Shown piece after piece: positions 1-12,039 of a stretch of 64,000 nt of DNA. Where the stretch lies: positions 33,990,379 through 34,054,378 of the forward strand of contig NC_084596.1 of assembly GCF_033807715.1 (NCBI RefSeq). Reading direction: 5' to 3'. This DNA comes from Cololabis saira (Eukaryota; Chordata; Actinopteri; Beloniformes; Belonidae). A program made the translations under genes and the position numbers. Within the stretch, counting starts at the first letter, position 1, and each line of letters begins with the position of its first letter. The notes under the pieces were generated by a model. It worked only from the letters and a program-made list of their open reading frames with translations, had not been told where the DNA came from and made no database searches.

Positions 1-3000
1 GACCAACGGTTTTGTGACTGCACTTTTATTTCTGTTCACGCTCAAATTAAAGGACATGCGTCATTATCAGTGCTGGGTTTTATTGTCGATAATGTTTCAT
101 AGGGTACACGAGGAGTGACGGACATTTGGATTACGATTATTGGAGCTATTCTGTTTGCGGTCCACAGCTGTCGTGTAAATCGCTCGTGACAGTTTTTAGT
201 CCGAGTGCTTTTACGGATCGGATCGTATCAGGTTGTCGGTATTTCTTCCACACCAGACGGCTTCTGGCTCGTCAGCCACACAGTTTAACGAATAAAGCGC
301 CGCTGATTTCCCTTGAAGATGAATCCATCCCCATCACAGAAAGACAGTTGTTTATGTGGAGGTGGATATGCAGCTCACAGAGAGAGCAGGTCTGGACCCT
401 GCAGGGTCAGGAAATAGCCTTGATTACAACCGAGAAGCACAAACCGATTTTGGACAGTTATTGTGGACGCGTCTGCAGGTACCACGCAGGCCCAGCGGAC
501 CGGTCCGCTGGTTCTGCTTCATTCAGACCAATGTCCAGAACCTCATTAACATAAACCATGATAATAATAAAAATGTGACAGAAAGGCTTCCAGCGTTGCT
601 TATTAAACTCTTTGCAATTTTTCTTTTTTTTTTACTTTCATTCACTGTAAAGTATGCTGTTATTATTATTGATATTTATAGATGTTAAACAGCTGGAAGA
701 GATGCTCGGAGCAAAGAAACGTAGTTAAATGAGATGAAATCATCGATCACTTAGAGTTCTGAAGCTTGAGGCTTTCATCCCATCCAGCTTTGAGATACAC
801 ATCTTAGATCGTCTTGAAAAACAGTTTTCTATCTTTCAAATGATCATAGAGGAAGTATTTTTGCATCACTACGGTACCCTGTAAAATAAACTTGCTGCAA
901 TAGTCTCAAACACAAAGCACAGCTCTTCACTGACAGAGAGGAACCCGCGTACACCAAGATGTCTCTTACAGTTTGAAGAGTAAGAAATACTAGAGAGTAA
1001 TATTTTTCTAATGAAAGTCAGGTGACAGGAACGCACGCCCTCCTTCGCTTTGAAAGCCTTGTGTATCAGGGCTTTTAAACTCGTCTGGTCCGTACTGAAC
1101 ATCAAAACCGGGACATGTCGTTATTTACTCAATGAAAGTGAAGCAGGATGCAGAAGCTGGTGTGTGAAAAAGGTTTTCTGTGCGTTAGCAGCGTTGGTTG
1201 AGGCTGAAACGCTCAACCTGTCAGTCAGATTGAGGGGCCAGGCTCTGACTGCTGCGCTCGTCTCATCATTTCGTTGATGATTCATCTATTTGTCCTTTTT
1301 TGCGTGACGATATTATGAAATGACACAACAGCCTGATGTCCAGCTGCAGAGCAGGAGACTCTGACTCAGTGGCTGCAGGACAAACCCAGACCACGACCCG
1401 TCCACGCGGCGCTGACTCTGTGTTTTCATTATAGCATGAAAGATATAGTGTAAAATTGTCCGTTATTGACACAGGTGAAGGCTTTAGACCAGCAAGCCAC
1501 CAGAAAGCTCAGCTCTTAGAGACGCGACTCCCTGCTGTCATCAGATCCGAAGGAAAATGTTACACAAAATGCTTTTTCACACACTGGTTCTGCACGTCGG
1601 TTTAGTCTTTGCTGAGTGGATGATGACGCCATCTCACGTGTTGTTCACGTGAAGCTCTTCATGAAGATGTTTATTACGTCCTGATGCTGGAAGAGTGTGT
1701 GTTATTGTTCACACACAACACGAGTGTCGCCGGGCACAGGTACCGTACGTTCAGGAGACGGAGGACGCTCTCACGCACGTGGTGATGTTTGCTCGTCCAG
1801 GACGGCCCTCGCCGCCGTGCAACCGTCACGTATTACAACCTTTTTTGCTCTTGTTTGCTCACACGAGGATCTGTGTGGTGGTTTTGGAGTTTTGTGTTAG
1901 TTGTGAGTAGAGGCAGTGTTACACGTGCACCATTTAAAAGATGCGCTTGATTTTTGCAGAAATGACCTGTCAAAGTAAAAGAAATAAACCCTGTCGGGGT
2001 CATCATCGCTCCTCTGCAGATCTGTGCTCTTTTACGGTGCCTGAGTATATTTCTGTTTCATTGTTTTGGCTTTTTAAAAAAGCTCATACATGTGTTTGTC
2101 CAAGTGTCGCTTATTTTGATGTTGTTTATGTCTGTTAATGAGTTTATAGAGCCTATAAAGAAAAAAAATAAGCTAGCTTGATTTTCTTTTCTTCTATACA
2201 ACAAAAAAAAACAAATGTTTACAATATGTAATTAACCAAATAATAAATATGCGCTCGTGGAGTCCGTCTGTCCCGCAGAGGTCGGGATAGACGGACTTTA
2301 TTTCTTTATTTCCTCTGGTTTGTTTGTTTTTCACACTTGAAAATGCAATGACAAGTTTGTCTGGGGTTTTTGTTGTCGTTTTGTTTTTTGTTTCTGATTT
2401 AACTTGCTCCTCTATTTGTCTTTGAGATGAACGTGTAAGAACATAAAAACAGTGCTCCCTCGACAGCAGTTCGCCCGGATCCACGACTCCTCGTCACTCT
2501 TTACCTGCTGATGATTTCAAATCACACTGAACCTTGAATATGCTTGAACTGACCTGTTGGAGCTCCTGTTGTCTATATTCTTCACCGCCTCCACTCTGCC
2601 GGCGTTCCTGTCAAACACACTTCAAAGAACTCAAAGAAGAGGAGGGTGCCGTGAGCATGTTGTGAATAACTTTAAAAAAAAAAATGCATACTTGAGTACA
2701 GTTTATGTACATCAACCCACATGGAAATTCAGGAACTGCGACCAGGAGGCGACCTGCTCTTGGTTTTGTACTTTACTGCAAATGGTTTTCAAATGAAAAG
2801 CTGATTTATCTGCTCTGTTGTTTTTAGTTAACCCTCTTTCTTTTCTTTAAGACCAAAATGTTGCCGATGTGTAACGCGTGATTACATTTACAGCTACACT
2901 TTCATTCCCTTTTCTGCCTGTTTTCCCACATCACCACGTCCGTCCGGACGTTTCTCTGAAGGTTGTCAGTTTATTTCCTTATTTCTTTTCCCTCTTTTAT

Positions 3001-3541
3001 TTTTGTCTTGATGTATCTAATGTTAATGGGTTTTTTTTAGTGATTTTTGGTGTACGGTAGTTGTTATTCAGGATCGCACTTAGCATGTTAGTGACTCTTG
3101 CAATATTTACAGGACAGCAACAGCTTCCTCCTTCCACACTAATCACCCATCGCGCTCGCTCTACAGTTTACCTAAGAAGTTCGCTTTGCCCAGCTAAACG
3201 TTCTGCTTGTAACTATAGTTGTCAAAGAGGCGATTAGCTCCTTTTTCTCTCAGAGCGGGTGGACGCGGATGGGGCAGCCAGATAAAGCTACTTTACACCA
3301 AAGTGCAATTGAATGCAGAGGGAGCACTGTTGTTTCTGCCGGCGGAGGCCCCGCAGGTGGTGGTACGCCCAGCCATAGTGTATGAAAAGATGTTTATTCT
3401 TCTCTGGTGACATCCTCCCTCCATCAGTCTTTCTTAACTCGGATGAGACGTTTCTTTCTCTCGGACACGTATTCTTTGATCTGTACAGTTCTCTCTGTAG
3501 GCTAATGCAATGATTTTAAAAGACAATAAAAGACTGAAGAT
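1..3541 (+). other. Non-coding stretch, possible 3' UTR of an upstream gene
   Basis: No frame in this stretch looks like a conserved protein, and no run of exons with consistent splice sites is visible. The sequence is AT-rich with homopolymer tracts, and a canonical AATAAA sits at 3525-3530 near its end. Human PIK3R2 lies directly upstream of IFI30 in the same orientation, so this could be the 3' UTR of a pik3r2-like gene whose coding exons lie before base 1. That identity is inference from synteny only. Plain intergenic DNA is equally possible. Confidence 0.3.
3525..3530 (+). promoter_or_regulatory. Candidate polyadenylation signal AATAAA
   Basis: A canonical AATAAA hexamer on the + strand, with a second AT-rich A-run just downstream. 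It would end a transcript entering from the left edge of the window. A hexamer alone is weak evidence. Confidence 0.35.
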
Positions 3542-5200
3542 AAAGAGTCGTGTCCCACTTCTTTTTCCAGGTCAGAAGATAATCATCTCCCTGTCTCGTT
3601 CTCACATATTCATATAAACGTACACGACCGGTCAAAGGTCTGGACACATGTCCTCATCCGCTTGAGAGGGAAGTTGTGCATGTGTGCTTTCACAGGTCAG
3701 GACAGAGATATGGTCTCATTCGTCAGGTCAAGTGTGATGAATCCAACCTCGGATGAAAAGCAACAAATGACACAATGACTTTATTTATTGAATCCAAAAT
3801 GCAGAAGCAACGTGTCAAAAAGTGATGCAGCTGTGTGACGAACTCCCTTCAGCTGCGGATTTGCCACGCTGGAGTTGTAGGACTGCGTTATCATGTGATA
3901 GCAGGAATGTGTTCGTCTCTGCATGAACGAGAAGCATTAAAATATTGGTATTTTTCAGAGTTTTAACAAGGTGTCAGCATAAATGAGAGAAGCCCAGGTG
4001 CTGCACACGACATGGAGCAAAAGGCTCCAAGAAAAACAATGAGAAGCTCCTTTTCTCTTAGAGGTTGCTGCTGTTTCATGACCCTTTCAACAGGAAAAAG
4101 GAGCAATGACAGTGAGTTCAAGCTACAGGTTGTTGCTGCTTTAATGTGACTAAATGCTCCTAAGAAAGCCAACTGTCACCTGGCAGAGGTCCATCTCTTC
4201 TTGTGAAAGTTCCTCTCTGATTATCTAAAAAGAAGAAATAGTTGTATCGTAAATGTTTGTTTCTCATCACAAAAAGGCCCCAGTGTCAGGTCGTCCCGGT
4301 GCAGGTTGATGACCTTAAAACTGCACACAGATACATCGAAAATGAAGGATAACAGCGTGCACCCAACCATTTTTTTGTATCTGCTATCATCTTGACAAGG
4401 TGTAGAAGATCGTGTTGCACCAGCAGCCAGGTGAGAGGTGTTGAACACCCGGGATCACGGGACCAACACAGAAACAAACATGTTGCACATTTACGTTCGT
4501 ACCTGAGGTCAGTGATGGTCGTATATCTGCAACCTTGACGTTGAAAACCACAACCATCAGAGCAGCACATTCAGGTTTTTACAACCGCTCCTATACCTTC
4601 TCAGCATAAATTCAGATGGAAAACTGTAAGAGATAAAGCATTTCACTGGGCTCAAAGGTTTGTGAAGGTATTTAATGTGTTTTTCTTGTGATTTTTCTGG
4701 AATAAGGTCTATGAAATGAGGAAATACAGTTTAGTTCCTCATTTCCTGCATTGGCAGACCACATGACACATCCAGTCATGGCTCAATTCCCTCAAGAGGT
4801 GTTTTGATTCTTACTTATGCAAAAACAGTCAACTGAAAAGATCTTTTTACACCTACACATAAGACATTAAACTTGAGTTTCACCTATGTGCAACTAATCA
4901 AATGCAGTTAATCTCTGTTAAATTGTACACATTTTTTTTAAACAACTAATGAGAAAAACAGTTCAGCTGACAAAAGAGGAATATCCATTTATTCTATTAT
5001 ATTGTTTATGATCAATTAAATAACCCCCAGTACCATCACAATTTGTGCCTTTAACTTCACAACATGACAACAACAAATCAAAGGGGCTAAAGGGCTGTGT
5101 AAATGTCCACGATCGTTAAGTTTTCTGAAAACCTTGTGTATCTTATTTTCTTTTGAGTCACACTTCCATAGAAAGCAATGGCAGGATGATTTGGCTCAGT
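3542..5200. other. Intergenic region upstream of ifi30
   Basis: No gene is seen here. Around 3625-3670 a short segment resembles the terminal sequence of fish Tc1-like elements (ggtcaaaggtctggacaca), but its partner end was not found. The rest is unremarkable AT-rich sequence leading into the ifi30 promoter. Confidence 0.4.
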
Positions 5201-5212
5201 CTGCATGTTCTT

Positions 5213-5296
5213 CCTAGTGACTGATGACGCTGCGACGCGTAGCGGCCAATCAGATAATCAGGATCCTCCGGGGGGCGTGTCAGTGTTGTATTTAAA
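5213..5296 (+). promoter_or_regulatory. ifi30: ifi30 proximal promoter with X/Y-like motifs and TATA-like box
   Basis: A TATA-like tatttaaa lies at 5289-5296, 74-81 bases before the start codon. A CCAAT box within ggccaatcag (NF-Y type) lies at 5244-5253. Further upstream, CCTAGTGACTGATGACGC (5213-5230) resembles the X1/X2 box of MHC class II promoters (consensus CCTAGCAACAGATG followed by a CRE-like TGACG core). It starts 33 bases before the CCAAT, close to the classical X-to-Y spacing, but the CCAAT is in the opposite orientation to the usual Y box. The TATA and CCAAT calls are seen directly. Regulation by RFX/CIITA is inference. Confidence 0.5.
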
Positions 5297-5369
5297 GCGG
5301 CAGTGTGCGGTTGCTCGTAACCGAGGTTTGCAAACTCAGTCCGATCACACACTTCGATCTCTGCTGAAG

Positions 5370-8300
5370 ATGAAGTCCCTTTTTCTGCTCATCTTGACAG
5401 TTTGGTACAACAGCCCGCTCGGCGGCTGCCTTTCGTGCTCACACTCTCCGGCAACGTGGTGTTCCTCCTTGGATTCAGCGATTGAATGCGGGGTAAATGT
5501 TTGTTCGCTTTCTTTTGAAAGGAAGGCGAATGACTTTTTTAAAAAAACTTTAAATAAGTATGGCGTATTGTTTTGAATAGTTGCAGCGGAAATTGGATTT
5601 GGAGACGGTTATAACGACCGATCGTAGCTCCCAGGTGTGACTTGTTTATGTAAACGCAGATCAATATCAGCTGCATGCAGGAGTTTGTTTTGAACCTTCG
5701 AGTCAAGGCTTTATGGTTCTGCGTTACACCAACGCAGAGCCTACGCCGTAGGTACGCGGCGACGCGCACACTACGCCGTAGCTCATACCGTACCCTCTGC
5801 GTCGATTTAACGCGGGACCATAAATCAGGCTTTAGACTTTCACTAGGTCTTAACAGTATTGGATCTGGATAATGTGGCTGAAGCTGTGATTAATCTCCCC
5901 AAAATATGCGTACCGTTTTGGTTAAGTGAGTGATATGGTCTTCAGCCCCACTTGCTGACCTGCTTGCTGACTATGGGCTCAAATTAAAGCCATAAATAAT
6001 TTGTATCTGTAAATAAACTTTGTACTTGTAGAAATATTTTGTGCATGTGCAAAAAATATTTGTACTTGTAGAAATATTTTGTGCATGTGCAAAAAAAATG
6101 GTAGCTTTGTATATCCAATGTTGCACACAGACGTATGAATTCCACAGCTACAAAAATGTTCTACACATGCACAAAAAATGTCTACAAGTACAAATATTTT
6201 TTGTACATGTACAAATATTTTTTGCACATGTACAAATTATTTCTACAAGTACAAATATTTTTTGCACATGTACAAAATATTTCTACAAGTACAAATATTT
6301 TTTGCACATGTACAAATTATTTCTACAAGTACAAATATTTTTTGCACATGTACAAATTAATTCTAAAAGTACAAAGTTTATTTACAGGTACAAAATATTT
6401 ATGGCTTTAATTTGAGCCCATAGCTGACCTCCTGGCGGACCTCCTGCTTTGCCCCATGTGCAGGTTTTGAGACAATGCCTGATGTCCAACTACAGCCGGT
6501 CCCAGCAGACCGAGGCCCCGGTGCAGGTGGGGCTGTACTACGAGAGTCTGTGTCCCGGCTGCAGGGAGTTCCTGGTCCAGATCCTGTTCCCCACCTGGGT
6601 GCTGCTCAGGGACATCATGGACGTGACCCTGGTGCCCTACGGGAACGCTCAGGTGAGTCGGGGCCTCAGGGTTCCTACGGGGGCTTGAAATCCTTGAAAG
6701 TGCTTGAATTTCAATGTTGTGTTTTCAACGCCTGAAAAGTGCTTGAAATTATAACTCTGTCTTTCACAAAATTGGTATCAGACTATATACAGGACTGTCT
6801 CAGACAGAGCTGGATTAACGCAAAGGCAGACTAGGCACGTGCCTAGGGCCCGACAGGGGGGGGGCCCAGACAGAGGGACAAAAAAAAAAAAAAAAAAAAA
6901 AAAAATTTTTTTTTTTTTTTTTTTTTTTTGTCTGCACACATATTAATGGTATTAATCAATACAACTGATCAGACCAAGCGCAGACACAAGCTAGTCTGAT
7001 CCAGACGGTGGAGTTGGAACAAACTGTCACACAATGTCGAGAGAACGAGACAGATTCAGGAAATTTCCATCAGGGGATGAAAAAAGAAAAAAACGAAAGA
7101 AAATGGTTTAATGCCTCTCTGAAAGGCTCGTTTGATAAATTTGTTACAAAAATCACTGATCCGCCCGGGTCTCAAGCAGCCGCGGGGCCCCGCGTCGAGG
7201 AAAGCCCAGATGATAATGAGGCAGGGGAAGGTATCCAGTATTTTGCTAATTGGAGAGTTAAAATTGCGCATATAGACACCCGATCCGACCCGAAAAACCC
7301 AAAAATTTCGCGAGGGCCCCCCTGGCCATTTCACACAGGGCCTCGCAAATCTCTCAAACGGCTCTGCATACGCATACACATACATACATATACACATGCA
7401 GACATACATACTACAGCACACTTTGTCTTACTGCAAATTGTATTGGTCTTTGTAGATTTTACTTCTTATTTAACTATTCAATTTAATCAACACATTTAAT
7501 TAAGATTTTCTGCAAAATGCTCACAATCGATAAGATAAGGATAATTTAATAGCATTTAATAGAGCATTGTAATAACGTATAAATAATAAAAATCTAAAAA
7601 TAGTCTGATAGACTGTTTAATATACAATACATGACTTATTTTGGAATACAAAGAACCAACTTGACTATGACTATGCTATGTAAAATGTGAATTAAGTTTT
7701 ATTAGTAACTTTGGTAAGTTTAAGATTTCATAAATAACATCGATGGAGGGGGGCCCAAAAATCACAGTCTGCCTAGTGTAGTCCATTTATTTAATCCGGC
7801 TCTGGTCTCAGAAAATTAGAATATTGTGATAAAGTCCTTTATTTTCTGTAATGCAAAAATGTCATACATTCTGGATTCATTACAAATCAACTGAAATATT
7901 GCAAGCCTTTTATTATTTTAATATTGCTGATCATGGCTTACAGCTCAAGAAAACTCAAATATCCTATCTCAAAAAATTTGAATATTCTGGGAATCTTAAA
8001 CTATAAGCCATAATCAGCAATATTAAAACAATAAAAGACTTGCAATATTTCAGTTGATTTGTAATGAATCCAGAATGTATGACATGTTTGTTTTTTTTTT
8101 TTTTAATTGCATTACAGAAAATAAAGAACTTTATCACAATATTCAAATTTTCTGAGACAGTCCTGTAGTTTAGTTATTACAAGGAGAAATAAAATCAGTA
8201 AGATGAAACATAACTAGATGTTTACAGCGTGTGTGTGTGTGTATTTTACCCCGGCGATAAGGTGCTTGAAGATTTTGAAAGTGCTTGAATTTGACCTTGA

Positions 8301-10153
8301 AAAAATGTGTAGGAACTCTGGGGCCTAGACCTTGGGGCTGCATCAAAATACAACTTTTTTCTTTTTTTGATGCTGATGTAAATTTTGTAATTGATTTTGG
8401 TGTTGTCAAAAAAAAGACCTAATGATTTGGTTTGGTTGGATTTGGCTTATTTATTTTTATTTACGAATGTGTTTCCTTTACCCCGTTTCAGGAGAAGCCT
8501 GACAAGGATAAGTACACATTTGAGTGCCAGCACGGGGAACAGGAATGTCTCGGCAACATGATTGAGGTGAGTCTTCAGCTACGACAGACACTCCATCTTC
8601 ACTTTGGTCTCCTGCCATCGGCCTCCGCGTGCTGAACCACAGCTTTATGCCTGAAAAACACTGTCAGAGACTGGCGGTGGCGTTGCCGTGTTAAAGCAAT
8701 GGCGTGCTATCATTCCCACCCTAGTCCCTCTCATTAGTGCACTTCATTAACACGTGCACGTTTGCCATATTTGACAAAATATTGCTTAATAATAAGGTCA
8801 GACACTTGTCAGCATAGATTTCTCTCCTTTATTTGGTTTAGATGAAAAGAAACTGTTGTAAATGATTGCAGAGAAGGATAGTTTGCTCTTATTTACTTAA
8901 TTAATTATCTAAAAATGCAATCTGTCCGATTTTTCTCTGAGCTGTCTGAATGGCAGACGACCCCACCACTACTGTGGAGTTCAGACTTGTGCTGTATTTA
9001 TCATGTTACGAGGGCAGACGTCGTGAGACTGCCGTTACGAGAGCTGCAAAACATGACCAGGGGCTCTTTCAGCTGCACAGATGCCAACAAACACTGTATA
9101 CCCACGTAGAACATGATGTTCACACAATATAATATGTTATCAAATGCATTTTTTTTCTCCAGTTAGATAAGTGAGTTGCGTATATTTTGAGCTTGTTGCC
9201 TGGTAGTCTCCTACGTGGTAATGTAACAGCGTTGAAGCTGATTAATTGCCTGCCCTGCTCTTCCCAGACTTGCTTCCTCAACATGAGCAGGATGGCCTTC
9301 CCCATAATATTCTGCATGGAATCCTCGGCTGACGTCATCAAGGCAGCTGAGAGCGTAAGGAGTCTTCTTTCTGTCCTGGTACAGTTGTGCAACAACTGTC
9401 CGTTTACCCACGTCATTTGGCTCATGTTTCCTTTTTTTTGTTTGTTTTTTTAAATGTGTCCTTAATTCCAAGCATATGTCCTTTGTAGTGCGTGCAACTC
9501 TATGACCCTCAGCTGAGCATGGAAAAAGTGAAGGCCTGTGTGAGTGGCGACCAGGGAAACCAGCTGATGCACCAGAACGCCCTGCAGACCGGAGCCCTGA
9601 ACCCCCCGCACAAGTATGTGCCCTGGGTGACCATAAATGGGGTAAGAATTCACTGCAGTTACCCGCACATCCTGTTTATACTTGTATATGGGTTTTTATT
9701 TGTATTCATATTCTATTTAAATGTTTTGCTGGCACCTGGAGGACTGCTCCATCAAAATTTTAATGTAATTGTACTGCACAATGACAAAACATCTTATTTA
9801 TCGTAAACTGTGACACCCCCTTCATGTGACACCATAAAAATAACTGAATAATCAACCTTGCCTTTTATTTGTCATTTTAAAACAAGAAATGTTTAAAAAT
9901 CGCTATAACTCCAAAAGCTCAATGACATATTTTTCTCTCTTTCGACTAGTGGTGTTGTAACAACTTGAAAGAGTTTCCTACAGTTGAATAAGACTACATG
10001 GGGACAGTTTTCATGTTGCACTGTGTTAAAGGACAGAAAAGTTAACTTTTAAAAGTGTTGGAGGGAAACCTAATACTGCATTTTAATACAGTATATCAAT
10101 ATATTACACTTGTATGCTTGAGAGCCGTAGCAACACTGTGCTCTCTGGTATCT

Positions 10154-10188
<35 letters not shown>

Positions 10189-10511
10189 GCGTAGGGATTC
10201 CTCCAGGTTTTGCAGGGGATGTGCCAGCTCTGACATTAAAGTAAATCCTTACTGATTTTGCAGGAGCACACAGAGGAGCTGCAGAACAAAGCCATGTCGT
10301 CTCTCTTCACGCTGGTCTGCAGCCTGTACAAGGTACGTGTATAAGGTTGATGCTTACGTACTGTACGATGTCATCGTGGTTTCTCAGCCTGGATCACCAG
10401 CCTCTAACTAGCTGGGGTTTTGTTTTGTTTTTGTTTTTGAAGGGTGCCAAGCCTCCTGCTTGTGGAGGGATCCAGAAACTACACTACAAAAGTAGCTGCC
10501 CCAGAGACTGA
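5370..10511 (+). CDS. ifi30: Gamma-interferon-inducible lysosomal thiol reductase (GILT), 7 exons
   Basis: GILT is the lysosomal thiol reductase that reduces disulfides of endocytosed proteins at acid pH before MHC class II presentation. Coding exons: 5370-5492, 6464-6652, 8492-8566, 9268-9354, 9489-9641, 10264-10332 and 10443-10511. Every junction is phase 0 with GT/AG, giving 254 residues, normal for the family. Residues 1-19 form a signal peptide starting [12 protein letters not shown]. The active site is CPGC at 71-74 (mammals have CGAC). The GILT signature [16 protein letters not shown] spans 116-131 across the exon 3/4 junction. Sequons NYS (50) and NMS (in exon 4) fit a glycosylated lysosomal enzyme. 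The start is the first ATG after the TATA-like box and begins the signal peptide. Introns 1 and 2 carry large transposon insertions, but all splice sites look intact. Confidence 0.95.
5966..6428. mobile_element. Palindromic MITE with 6-bp target-site duplication, ifi30 intron 1
   Basis: The element spans 5972-6422 (451 bp). Its ends are inverted copies starting TATGGGCTCAAATTAAAGCC, and it is flanked by the direct repeat GCTGAC at 5966-5971 and 6423-6428. The interior is a minisatellite of about 40-bp units that alternate between tgtacttgtagaaatat-type sequence and its inverse acaagtacaaatatt. The inverted orientation dominates in the right half. Frames through it are low-complexity artefacts. 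The family is not recognised. It has no transposase, so it is non-autonomous. Confidence 0.75.
6788..8167. mobile_element. Palindromic Tc1/mariner-like MITE, middle layer of the nest
   Basis: The ends CAGGACTGTCTCAGAAAATT (left, interrupted) and its complement aattttctgagacagtcctg (right, to 8165) are flanked by TA on both sides (6788-6789 and 8166-8167), as expected for Tc1/mariner. The right-hand part 7813-8165 is itself a long foldback around 7970. The left end is split by the hAT element at 6805-7804. Rejoining the halves across the duplicated gtctcaga restores the palindrome. Confidence 0.8.
6797..7812 (+). mobile_element. hAT element (1000 bp), innermost layer of the nest
   Basis: The element spans 6805-7804. 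Terminal inverted repeats are CAGAGCTGGATTAA and, at the right end read inward, CAGAGCCGGATTAA. The 8-bp duplication GTCTCAGA is perfect at 6797-6804 and 7805-7812, diagnostic of hAT. An A-run followed by a T-run (about 6880-6928) can form a hairpin. Downstream of it a frame-broken remnant (about 7030-7110) reads [19 protein letters not shown], resembling the basic N-terminus of ZMYM1-like hAT proteins. No intact transposase remains. Confidence 0.85.
10156..10186. repeat. (CA)n microsatellite, ifi30 intron 5
   Basis: About 15 uninterrupted CA units, roughly 80 bases before the exon 6 acceptor. Confidence 0.95.
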
Positions 10512-11365
10512 TGGAGCTGCTCTACAGTCCTTTATCCCAGCTCCATGTTGCCTGACTAACACCCAGGAATGTTACTGGACCAGTTGCACTGTCGCTAGCT
10601 CAGCTGATGTTTAGACTTTAACCCGCTCACCTAGGAGAATCACATGACCTAAGCCCAGCTGCGTTGTCGGACGGCCTCTGGTTTAACCTGCAGCTGATGA
10701 TTAGCTTGATCTTAATTGCTGTATCCTCCAAAAATTTAGCATCGAACACTAGGTATGTTTCCTGCATGCTTGCTTAAACGTGAGGCTGACGGTTATTTTC
10801 ACGTTGTGACTGCAGAGGTGTCATCTCAAAACTGCGTTGCGTTTCCTGTTTCCTGAAGTTGGCTCCCAGTTTTGGAGAAAAACATCTAGCTGATTTAACC
10901 ATTTTCAGATCAGCTGTATCAGTTGTGCCAAACCCTGAGATGAACAACCCGGCGTATCTGGGTTCAGGTCAGGGCTTGAGTTAGTGGAGGTGAGCGCGTG
11001 CACCGCAGCTATAAAAAGCAGTTATCAGCGGAGCTCGGGTTACCATGATTCACTGGGTCATCTACATGTCAAATGACGGTGACGTAGTGAATTTGAACAC
11101 GTCTGTCTGTGGGAGAATACCACGACTGCTGCAGTCACCTGGACCTGTGCTCATTGTGACTGGATTAAACTCCAAATATGGTGGAATTGTGTTAAAGCCT
11201 GCTGCATGCTACCTGACAGTGCCATTGGCCCATTAAGTGTGTGTATCTATAATAAAAGGGAATATTTTGCTGATCCGATTTGTTGAAAGAAATGCCTTTG
11301 TCCTCTTAAATGTGTCTGTGGGGAAGTGTTTTCTCCAGAAATAAATGGTTTTTGCAACATCTTGC
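10512..11365 (+). other. ifi30: ifi30 3' UTR with two polyadenylation signals
   Basis: Unique-looking sequence follows the TGA stop. AATAAA hexamers occur at 11251-11256 and 11340-11345, so two polyA sites are possible. The UTR end is estimated about 20 bases after the second. A 63-codon frame at 11045-11236 inside it has no recognisable product. Confidence 0.6.
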
Positions 11366-12039
11366 CTCGTTTGATTCCTACACTGTAGTGGCGTTTACGG
11401 CGACGGTCAGTCCTAGATCCACATGTCGGTACTAAGATTCTTAACGTTCACTATTTTAAAGGGGACCTATTATGGCGTCTAATACCTATTTTAACAGGCC
11501 TTGAATGTCTTAAAAACAAGCTTTTGATAGTTTTTGCTAAATTAGAAATTCAGCCTCTGATCCATGTCTTTATCTTCCCATTCTCTAACCTCATTATCTA
11601 TTCAGAAAAACTTTATTTATCCCCGAGGGGCAATTGCAAGACAACTGAGCAACAAGATGTTGAAACTATCAAATAGAATAAAATGAACAGATAAATGGGG
11701 CATGTCTCGTTATGTACAAAAAAGATATAAATATAAGTGTCAAAAAAATGTACAATAGAGTGACTGTAGTGGTATAAATAAAATATAAAGTGTCGACAGG
11801 GGATCTATGCGGGATTCTGAGTGGGCGGGGCTATGATAATGAGCACTTTGCTGATTGGCTGCCTGAATGACGCGATACACCGCTATGAAAAAATGGCGGA
11901 AGCTCCGGCCGGCGGAGCTGTTGTTGTTGTTCCGGCCAGAGTTAGTGGTGGACGTGGTTTCACGCATCGGAGGCCAACCGATGCAAATTGCATTTTCGTT
12001 ACGTAACGAGCAGAATCTGAACGGCTCGTAGAAGTCACA

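Larger units (their letters stand above)
6660..8326. mobile_element. Outer hAT-like element of a triple nest, ifi30 intron 2
   Basis: The left end CAGGGTTCCTAC (6667) and the right end GTAGGAACTCTG (to 8320) are near-perfect inverted repeats. GGGGCCT occurs on the outside at both ends (6660-6666 and 8320-8326, one base shared with the right terminus), consistent with a roughly 8-bp hAT-type duplication. The body contains the teleost motif gtgcttgaattt near both ends. A second element is inserted at 6790. Without its guests the outer element is only about 275 bp, so it is a non-autonomous copy. Confidence 0.65.

Noticed and set aside
5979..6415. Regularly spaced repeats that could suggest a CRISPR array
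   Set aside because: The units are contiguous, AT-rich and arranged as an inverted-repeat element with target-site duplications in a vertebrate intron; no unique spacers.
7008..7499. 163-codon + strand frame in ifi30 intron 2
   Set aside because: Lies wholly inside the innermost hAT element; the coding remnant is in another frame and broken.
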